Source: a virus
IMG/VR virus record: IMGVR_UViG_3300009149_000104
Location: 1-40,177 of that record
Direction: 5' to 3' (one strand)
DNA length: 40,177 nucleotides
In this document: positions 30,801-37,316 of the stretch, in pieces
How the letters are laid out: each line of letters starts with the position of its first letter
How positions within the stretch are numbered: position 1 is the first letter of the stretch
Program-made: the position numbers and the translations under genes
The notes under the pieces: generated by a model
The model's database searches: none
Seen by the model: only the letters and a program-made list of their open reading frames with translations
Told to the model about the DNA's origin: nothing

Positions 30801-32346
30801 GGATGAAGTAGATGGTGTAAATGAGGGAGTATTTGAAGAGTTTAATATTAATGGTGTTTTAAATTTTGCAGAAATAATTGTATTCTTTAATCCTAAGCCT
30901 GTTAACTTTTTAGCTAATGATATATTTCCTGTTCGTTGGAGATATAGTCCTACTAAATTATACGGAGATACTATCGATACTTGGAGAACATTTCAGGTAA
31001 ATGATTTTAGAGATTTAAATGGAGTTTATGGGGAGATTACAAGTTCCTTATATATCTTCAATCAAATATACTCTTGGCAAGTTTCAGCCTTTGGAAGATT
31101 AAGAGCTTCTGATAGAGCATTAATTGAATCACAACAAGGGGGAACTTTAAGTACTGGTGTGGGTGATAAATTAGATGGCGTAGATTATATATCTACTGAA
31201 TTTGGTAATCAGCATCAATGGAGTTTGTTTAGCTCTGATAAAGCTGCTTATTGGATTGATGTAAATAAACGTAAGATAATAAGGTTTGCTCAAGATGGAC
31301 AAAATCCTTTATCCGATGTTAAAGGAGAGCATCAGTTTTTAGAACAAGAATTACCATTATATGAGAACTATGATAACCCAGTATTAAATAGAGGTATTCA
31401 TGGTGTTTTTGATTATGGGAATAATGAAGCTATATTTACTTTCAATAGAGATAGAACAATTTATCTTCTTGGTTCTCAATTGTCTACTATAATTTCAAGA
31501 AGTAGATTTGGAAAAACTTATGATCCGTTAATTGTAGAGCAAAATCAAACTGCTATTATTTCTATTCCTTTATCGGGTGGTGGTATTGAATTACCAATGG
31601 GTAATGTAGATGCTGGTGTTAATGAGAATACAATAATGTATTTATTTATTAAGCCTGATTCTGTTCAAACTTCTTGTAAGGTTTACAATATAGATAAGGA
31701 TAATAATAAAATATTATTATTTACAGCACAAGCAAAAACATACTATAAAATTTATAGACATGGACTTAACGATGCGTGGCTATATGAGGAAGTAGATATT
31801 GATGAAACAACTCCTCATAAATCAAGTCTTACATATAATGAATATGGGGATTGGTTTGTATCTTATCATTCTTATTCTCCAACTCATTATATTGGAACTA
31901 AGTTTGTTGTTACTTCTCAAGATTCTAAAGGAGAGTATGAGTTAGCTAATCAGATTCAAATTCACGATATGGGATTGAAATCAAATTTCATTTCATTTTC
32001 AACTAAATCATACGTAACTGTTTCAGTGAATGAGTCTCCAATGATTTCTAAAGCGTTTGATTCTTTAAGAATAAATTGTAATGAAGATGGTAACATTAAA
32101 CTTGATAAGATATTAATGTTAACAGAAACTCATTTTTATTTTATGGATATGGCTACTGATAGTAGAAAGAAATATTTAGAAGATATATTAAGAGTTCCTT
32201 TAAGATCGGAAACTCAAGACGATAGAATGAGGGGTAAACATCTTTCATTAACTCTTGAGTTTAAGAACTCAAGAAGTTTTTTAATAGATTATAATGACAG
32301 AATTACTAACTTAGTAACTTATTTTAGACCGTCAAAAAGATTTTAA
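27865..32346 (+). CDS. Tail stabilisation/hub protein, P22 gp10-like (1493 aa)
   Basis: A giant beta-rich protein beginning MSQGNSSMNIFGGGMTGDTD then RDSMNGRIMFNKDGTYSWVT, the opening typical of gp10-like tail-stabilisation (tail needle/hub) proteins in crAss-like phages. Downstream are many Tyr/Trp/Asn-rich strands and a segment YDRIRIAYAYSQTNSVV at about 285-301 that is usual in the beta-propeller-like region of this family. A C-terminal LRVPLRSETQDDRMRGKHLS precedes the end. It would form the main body of the short tail. Role by family resemblance and size; the fold is not proven. Confidence 0.75.
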   Translation: MSQGNSSMNIFGGGMTGDTDILNTDKSTYRDSMNGRIMFNKDGTYSWVTENGTKTSFVLSPNNGLDVRQYKILGNTGNDNIRIIWSTFEDPNPLLSNTEIGIFSINESGIGQYKTLFNDANDPNGDKFDLLYKNQIEARFLYENPKIIRCYWVDGIAIDSNRPRTFTMSFDGNLATPNGNESDVVAYSIASPSVFSMNSQTNFRMGMIKYVKNVGGGLLAGIYQYTYSLGTKEGYNTPWYPISRRVVVVNAQVSNDNWHQYQFSSVGVSTSKGNQIQVKGIDQRYDRIRIAYAYSQTNSVVTEAKVFLQADIIKGVGGDVQFYDHVGNVGEPLLPSEIADTFSGMVGAKTLNIKDASLYYGNIKENILQEFDLEPILENLTIRPMYKDMRSDEGQPNGALTSPITHQYPKTGITQLQQHSAVGGVEDYQIVNDYVNYKGTQIDHLMPGFFRAETYRLAIVFFDLLGFESFAFHLGDLQFPNQTASEFKWDRVREDGTIQSYVSGPNEIADAWPTNNYNYQGFRSPKVLVGDVGQDYSGEIAGDRAVCHLRVMGIKIGGIDITSIKHLISGFKIVRASRDKTILLQGAIMPCVGTTDNEDGPVTLPLPSTNQNFYDFTQGSAPNNTTIGNGNQMQLDLFLAYNHDGNNLENRFYIRPNGSVLYAPALNFGTSSLPSLNSEDQVKIIGCAWDTYNNGGGSPILYKATASYMWYGRQYNTWNTWHYNGQSDNPWPRYESYMDGVVTTALLNPRGFIEDWGGTGTRLNNDVSAREGSNNQTRRAHGAFESLYLQHGNFVGQPLSDPSTYCSQAMFKNGNREDSGYPGGAYNSIGVAFMGHLLFNWVRPNVSPYGGLTLSSLEQTIFYGMGHFQPVNNPTFDAQGMPLDDKFNDIEIYGGDCFLDYVSQMRMYPYSKDLKSDDYSDGRIWPWENEFNHTLRFAGSEGGNGTDKMLVWANVMARDGDTRGGGTSYPGSKWGVYSADEVDGVNEGVFEEFNINGVLNFAEIIVFFNPKPVNFLANDIFPVRWRYSPTKLYGDTIDTWRTFQVNDFRDLNGVYGEITSSLYIFNQIYSWQVSAFGRLRASDRALIESQQGGTLSTGVGDKLDGVDYISTEFGNQHQWSLFSSDKAAYWIDVNKRKIIRFAQDGQNPLSDVKGEHQFLEQELPLYENYDNPVLNRGIHGVFDYGNNEAIFTFNRDRTIYLLGSQLSTIISRSRFGKTYDPLIVEQNQTAIISIPLSGGGIELPMGNVDAGVNENTIMYLFIKPDSVQTSCKVYNIDKDNNKILLFTAQAKTYYKIYRHGLNDAWLYEEVDIDETTPHKSSLTYNEYGDWFVSYHSYSPTHYIGTKFVVTSQDSKGEYELANQIQIHDMGLKSNFISFSTKSYVTVSVNESPMISKAFDSLRINCNEDGNIKLDKILMLTETHFYFMDMATDSRKKYLEDILRVPLRSETQDDRMRGKHLSLTLEFKNSRSFLIDYNDRITNLVTYFRPSKRF

Positions 32347-32348
32347 TT

Positions 32349-33233
32349 ATGGCAGTATTTTCAAGCACACAAGAATTAGAGCAACAAGACCAACATAGTA
32401 GATTTAAAGCACAGACTGGTTGGAAGGCTGCTGCTATGGCCCCATTATTTAAGCGAACAGGAAAGAAAACTAACTTTAATAAAGCATTAAGTTTTGTTCC
32501 AGGAATGGGTCTTGCTACAAATTTAGCGGGCAGAAATTTAAGTTCAGGATCTTCTGCCAGCGAGGTTATAAAAGGACAGACTAAAGATGAAATGGGTGCT
32601 GCTGTTGGTGATTTAAAATTAGGTGCAGAAGCATTTATGGCTCTTGGTGGGGCTAATGCTATTGGTGTTGGTATGCAAGGAGCAGGTGCGGGAGGTGGAG
32701 CAACAAAAGTTGGTTCTGCATTATCGGGAGCAATGGGAGGTTCTGCAAAGACAGCGAGTGCTGCTACAAAAATGGGTGGTGGTTTATTTGGTAAAGCAGG
32801 AACTAAAGGTTTAGGTGAGTTGGGAGGTGCTACTAAAGCTGGTGCATTTATATCTAAATTAGGTGGTGGTGTAAGTAAAACTGTTGCTCAAGGAGGAACT
32901 TCAATGTTTGCAGATAAAGCTGGTACTGCATTAACGGATAAAATCGCATCGGAAGGAAAGCAAAAAGTAATGGATCAAATGAATACTGATTCAGAAGGAA
33001 TGACAGAGGAAGAAGTACTACAAATGTCTGAGTCTGATTATTCTGCTGAAGCAGATAGTGGAGGTAGTGCCGATGCTATTGGTGAGGCTGGAGATGCCCT
33101 TGCAATAGTTCCAGTACTTGGCTCTGCTTTAGGTCAGGTTTCAGCACACATGAAAGTTAATCAAGGATATGACGATTCAGCTAAAAAAATAGCTAATAAA
33201 ACAACTCAAGGTAATGCATCATATAGAGTGTAA
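32349..33233 (+). CDS. Gly/Ala-rich internal (ejection-type) virion protein (294 aa)
   Basis: A 294-aa protein with long Gly/Ala/Lys stretches (LGAEAFMALGGANAIGVGMQ; AGAGGGATKVGSALSGAMGG) that resemble glycine-zipper membrane-inserting segments, and a more polar acidic part near residues 215-250. Placed after the tail hub and before the lysozyme protein, it fits a podoviral ejection protein that crosses the membrane. Inference from layout. Confidence 0.6.
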   Translation: MAVFSSTQELEQQDQHSRFKAQTGWKAAAMAPLFKRTGKKTNFNKALSFVPGMGLATNLAGRNLSSGSSASEVIKGQTKDEMGAAVGDLKLGAEAFMALGGANAIGVGMQGAGAGGGATKVGSALSGAMGGSAKTASAATKMGGGLFGKAGTKGLGELGGATKAGAFISKLGGGVSKTVAQGGTSMFADKAGTALTDKIASEGKQKVMDQMNTDSEGMTEEEVLQMSESDYSAEADSGGSADAIGEAGDALAIVPVLGSALGQVSAHMKVNQGYDDSAKKIANKTTQGNASYRV

Positions 33234-33238
33234 TTGTT

Positions 33239-35656
33239 ATGGCAGAAAAAACTAAACAACAAAAATTTTACGATAAATACTATTCAATGGTTGCGGATAG
33301 TGTTAAAGGAACAGGGTTGTTTCCTGAAACTGTTATTGCTCAAATGGCTATTGAAAGTAATTGGGGAGAGAGTGGACTAAGTTCAAAGCATAATAATTAT
33401 TTTGGAATAAAAGGAAAGGGAGTTAACATGGCTTCTGATGAAGAAGTTGGAGGAACTAAAGTTAGTAAAAAATCTGATTTTAGAACTTACAATTCAGTAG
33501 AGGATTCTGTTAAAGATTATATAAATGTAATAAAAACACAAGGTGGTGGAAAGACTTATGCTGATGTGCGTAATGCTAAGACACCTGAAGCTCAAGCAGA
33601 AGCATTAGGAAATTCTCCATATGCTACTGGTTCTAAATATGGAAATTCTATTCAAAGTACAATTAAAGCTAATAAACCTTATACTACAACTGATGTTGAA
33701 TTAAAAGTTAAATCCAATACCATGAATGATAATACAATAAGCATAAAAGAAAGGGTAAAAACTTCTAAACAAAGATTAGAAGATAAGAAAATGGAAGTTT
33801 GGAAAGCTAAAGATAAAATTATAACTGATTTTCAACGTGGCGAAGGAAATAAGAAAGATCGTTTTGCTCAATTGGTTAGAAAATCTAAGAAGGATGGGTT
33901 ATCAAAAAATGAAGCAATAGAAGCTAATAACATAGTTCAAGAAGCAAATTCTGTTTATAATGGTGGCGCTGAATTTAGTAGGATGAAAGGAGCTTTAATG
34001 AACGATATAGCGTATCCTTATTTTAGAGATGAATATAACTTAAAACAAATTGAAGGTAAAACAGCTTTAGAAGAAATGCAATCAAAAATTGCCCTTGGAA
34101 AAGGTGAGGATAAAGATAGATACCAAAAAGAATATGAACTTGCTACGGCTGAATTTGAAAAAAATTACGGAGAAAGCAGTGAGGCTTCACAAGCTTTAAA
34201 AGAATTTGATGAAACTCATAAGAAGTATGATGAAGAAGTAGCTGCAGGAAAGGGTGGTTCAACACAATCGCAAGCAAATAAGATTGGAGGATATGATTTT
34301 TCTACAGGAAGTGCAACTCCTGGTGTTACTCCACAAAGATTCTTAACTGCTATGGGAGGAATTGGTGGTAATTTTGAGGCTGTTGAAGAAATAATTCCTA
34401 AAGAAACAATTCCTCCAGTTGAAGCAACTGATGATGGAAGTGGTGGTAAAGGTAAAGGAAAAACAAAAACAGAATCTCGAGTTGATGATGTAAATCCTGA
34501 AACTGGTGAAAAAATTAATTATGATAAATATGGAAAACCTATAACAGATTTAAAAGCTAATATGGAAGCTGATCAAAAAGCATTAGATGATTACAATGCT
34601 ATCGAATCAGAAAAATTTAATTTTGAATACGCTCCTGATAATCAGTCTGATAATGATGTGTTTGGAAATATTGTTGATGTAGGACGTGGTATTGCTGGAA
34701 TGATGGGGGCAACAGAAGATGTTCCTACTTATGAAAGAGGAGGTATGTTTAAGCAAGCAATGGGTGAAGCTGAACGTATGCGTAATGAAGGTTTATCTCC
34801 AGAAGAAAAAGATTATAGAAATAGACAATCTGAAACTGCTTATGCTTATAATGTTAAGAATATTCGTAGAGGTGCGGGAGGAAGTGCTGGTGCGTATTTA
34901 GGAAATGTTCAAAGTGCTGCTGCAGGTCTTTATGATGAATATGGTAAGACTGCTGCAACTGATGAAGCGGCACGTAGGTTAAATAGACAAAACTTTCAAG
35001 GGATGGCTTTACAGGATGAGTCGATTAATAGACAAATCTTCCAAGATGATTTATCTCAAACGATGATGACTAAAGAAGCGGGTGCTGGATTAGTTCAGGA
35101 TGCTATAACTAATATGAAAGAAAGAAATGACTATAAAAAACAATTTGGAAAGGATAGTCCTTATTATAATTATATGCGTGCTAAAACAGAAGATACTGAG
35201 TCAAGTGCTTTCTATAGAGATAAGGCTGATGCTGATAGGGTAAACAAAGCAAGATCAGATTATGAATATCGAGCTGAAAAATCTAAGAATGCTTATAATG
35301 AATCTAATAGATTAGCTCCTGGTGAAGAAAAAATTGTTGAAAGTAATAATGAACCACAAGTTTCTGATGCAGATGTTTTAGGTAATAGTTCTGGAGTTGA
35401 ATTAGTTAATTCTGTAACAAGCCCAAGAACTGCTGTTAATAAAGAAACTGGTCAATTAGAAAAACAAAGTACATTTTCTCGTGGAGAACCACAAGACGTT
35501 GCTTCAATAGAAAAACCTACTGCGGGCAAATCAACTATAAAGGCTTCTGAAAATAGAAAAAGAGCTAATGAAATTACAACAGCTATGGAGGCGTTAGAAC
35601 CTGATGATCCAAAGTTTGAAAAATTATCTAAAGAACTTGAGTCTTTAAAGTATTAA
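33239..35656 (+). CDS. Virion protein with GH73-type peptidoglycan hydrolase head (805 aa)
   Basis: Residues about 5-145 carry a GH73 (FlgJ-like) N-acetylglucosaminidase domain: VIAQMAIESNWGESGLS with the expected catalytic E39, HNNYFGIKG, the FRTYNSVEDSVKDYINVIKT region, and ALGNSPYATGSKYGNSI. The remaining 650 residues are polar, helical and Lys/Glu-rich with a GSGGKGKGKTKTE linker, i.e. an ejected structural body. It would locally open the cell wall during DNA entry. It sits between the Gly/Ala-rich and the 542-aa ejection-type proteins. Confidence 0.8.
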   Translation: MAEKTKQQKFYDKYYSMVADSVKGTGLFPETVIAQMAIESNWGESGLSSKHNNYFGIKGKGVNMASDEEVGGTKVSKKSDFRTYNSVEDSVKDYINVIKTQGGGKTYADVRNAKTPEAQAEALGNSPYATGSKYGNSIQSTIKANKPYTTTDVELKVKSNTMNDNTISIKERVKTSKQRLEDKKMEVWKAKDKIITDFQRGEGNKKDRFAQLVRKSKKDGLSKNEAIEANNIVQEANSVYNGGAEFSRMKGALMNDIAYPYFRDEYNLKQIEGKTALEEMQSKIALGKGEDKDRYQKEYELATAEFEKNYGESSEASQALKEFDETHKKYDEEVAAGKGGSTQSQANKIGGYDFSTGSATPGVTPQRFLTAMGGIGGNFEAVEEIIPKETIPPVEATDDGSGGKGKGKTKTESRVDDVNPETGEKINYDKYGKPITDLKANMEADQKALDDYNAIESEKFNFEYAPDNQSDNDVFGNIVDVGRGIAGMMGATEDVPTYERGGMFKQAMGEAERMRNEGLSPEEKDYRNRQSETAYAYNVKNIRRGAGGSAGAYLGNVQSAAAGLYDEYGKTAATDEAARRLNRQNFQGMALQDESINRQIFQDDLSQTMMTKEAGAGLVQDAITNMKERNDYKKQFGKDSPYYNYMRAKTEDTESSAFYRDKADADRVNKARSDYEYRAEKSKNAYNESNRLAPGEEKIVESNNEPQVSDADVLGNSSGVELVNSVTSPRTAVNKETGQLEKQSTFSRGEPQDVASIEKPTAGKSTIKASENRKRANEITTAMEALEPDDPKFEKLSKELESLKY

Positions 35657-35664
35657 AAAATTAA

Positions 35665-35672
35665 TATATTTA
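35665..35672 (+). promoter_or_regulatory. Promoter-like box TATATTTA, 4 nt before start codon
   Basis: TATATTTA-CACT-ATG, the same TTTACACTATG arrangement as at 25456; last box base is A, not G. Possible internal leaderless start. Confidence 0.4.
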
Positions 35673-35676
35673 CACT

Positions 35677-37305
35677 ATGGCAGATTGGGGATTATACTCA
35701 GCATTAAGGGGAACTGACAACTGGGCTCAACGCAGACAGGATAAGGCAATGAATATGCAAATTGTTCAACAACAATCTGCAGATGAAGAAAAGAAAACTC
35801 AACAATCAATGTTGGCTGAGGAAAACATCAATGCCTATTTAAATGAAATGGCAGCTATTGATGTCTTACCTGAAGACCAAGAAAGAATTAAAGAGGTTGA
35901 AAGAAGTTCACGTCAAAATATTATTGAAGGTATTGCAAGAAATAATGGTGATTTATCTCGTTATGTTTCCTCTGGTGGTATTACTGAATTGAACGAATAT
36001 AAAAATTCAATCTTACAATCGGGAGAAGTTAAAACTGCTTTATCGAATAAAGAAAACATGGCTAAAATTATAGCTGATAAACAAAGAGGTAATCGTTGGT
36101 TTGCTCCTGTTGAAACAGATGTTCCTCAATTTAAAGAAGGAGAGCCAGTACTTGATGAAGATGGTAATCAGGTAGTTAAACCTACCAAATTAACTATAGA
36201 CCAACAAATAGGACTTTATAAAAGAGGAGTTATTAAACAAATTAATTATAATGGTTCTGAAGAAAAGAAGGATATTAATGCAATGTCTTTCAAGGGTACG
36301 TACAAAGACCACAACAATCCTACAGGGCCAAATGAAGTTACTGCTTCTGATATTATGTTTAAAGCTATGGCTGATGGAGCAAGTGAAGAGTATGCTAAAC
36401 ACTTGGCTAACACATATGTAGAACGTTGGAAAGCTGGCAAGGAGAAAGGAATGGATTTATCTTGGAAATGGAAGTCAATGTCTGAGTTAGAAGAACAAGG
36501 ACTGAAGGCTGAAACAATTTATAAAACTGCAAAAGCTGCTGCCGCTATTGGAGCAACGCAACCTCAACCGGGATATGATGATGAATATGGTAGAGCATTA
36601 AGTGGTAAAGGGCATAATCCTGAATCTGCAAGAGCTACTGAATGGAAAAATCCAGATGGAAGTGTAGGTTCAAAAGATTATAATACACATACAGTTTCAA
36701 ATTATGAATTAAAAGAAATAGCTTCTCAATTAGGTTTAAATTTTGATAAGTTAAATGGTGAAGAAACAAGAGATAAAGATAATAATTTAATAGATGCTGA
36801 TAAAATTTTAAATCCAAAACGATTAGCTGATAGCAGAATCTATTCTCCAAGAACAGGAGAAATGATAGATTTAGGGACTTCTAATTATACAGTAACAAAT
36901 GTAGAGCCTAAAGTTCATAGAATAAATGGAAAGTCTTATTTACAAGCTACTATATATACTCATGAGCCAGCATTAGAACAAGGAGGTGCTTTAACATTAA
37001 AAGATGCTTCGGGAATTGCTCAAACAGTTGGAGAAATTGGATCTGGAAACATTCATAGTGAAACAGGGTTTGACCATATTACTGCGGGATGGAAAGGATT
37101 AGTTAAAGATTTAGGTGGTGGAGATTGGGGTGATGATAATTATGAGGTAACTGCTTTTATTCCATTAAACGATTCTCCTACTGCGAGAAAGAAAGGAACA
37201 GAAAAATTACAAGGTACAGGAAAGCAAATGGATAGTGATGTTCGAGGAACAGGTGGTGGTGGTGGTGTCACAAGAGATGCTTTTAGAAATTATTACGAAG
37301 AATAA
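35677..37305 (+). CDS. Putative ejection/cargo virion protein (542 aa)
   Basis: A 542-aa soluble helical protein, starting MADWGLYSALRGTDNWAQRR and followed by Gln/Glu/Met-rich helices (NMQIVQQQSADEEKKTQQSM). A middle part contains FMxKAMADGASEEYAKHLA-like helices and a C-terminal end has a Gly-rich RGTGGGGGVTRDAFRNYYEE. The location after the lysozyme-bearing protein and before the giant protein suggests a head-internal protein delivered with DNA. No family recognised with certainty. Confidence 0.6.
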   Translation: MADWGLYSALRGTDNWAQRRQDKAMNMQIVQQQSADEEKKTQQSMLAEENINAYLNEMAAIDVLPEDQERIKEVERSSRQNIIEGIARNNGDLSRYVSSGGITELNEYKNSILQSGEVKTALSNKENMAKIIADKQRGNRWFAPVETDVPQFKEGEPVLDEDGNQVVKPTKLTIDQQIGLYKRGVIKQINYNGSEEKKDINAMSFKGTYKDHNNPTGPNEVTASDIMFKAMADGASEEYAKHLANTYVERWKAGKEKGMDLSWKWKSMSELEEQGLKAETIYKTAKAAAAIGATQPQPGYDDEYGRALSGKGHNPESARATEWKNPDGSVGSKDYNTHTVSNYELKEIASQLGLNFDKLNGEETRDKDNNLIDADKILNPKRLADSRIYSPRTGEMIDLGTSNYTVTNVEPKVHRINGKSYLQATIYTHEPALEQGGALTLKDASGIAQTVGEIGSGNIHSETGFDHITAGWKGLVKDLGGGDWGDDNYEVTAFIPLNDSPTARKKGTEKLQGTGKQMDSDVRGTGGGGGVTRDAFRNYYEE

Positions 37306-37316
37306 TAAAATTATCT

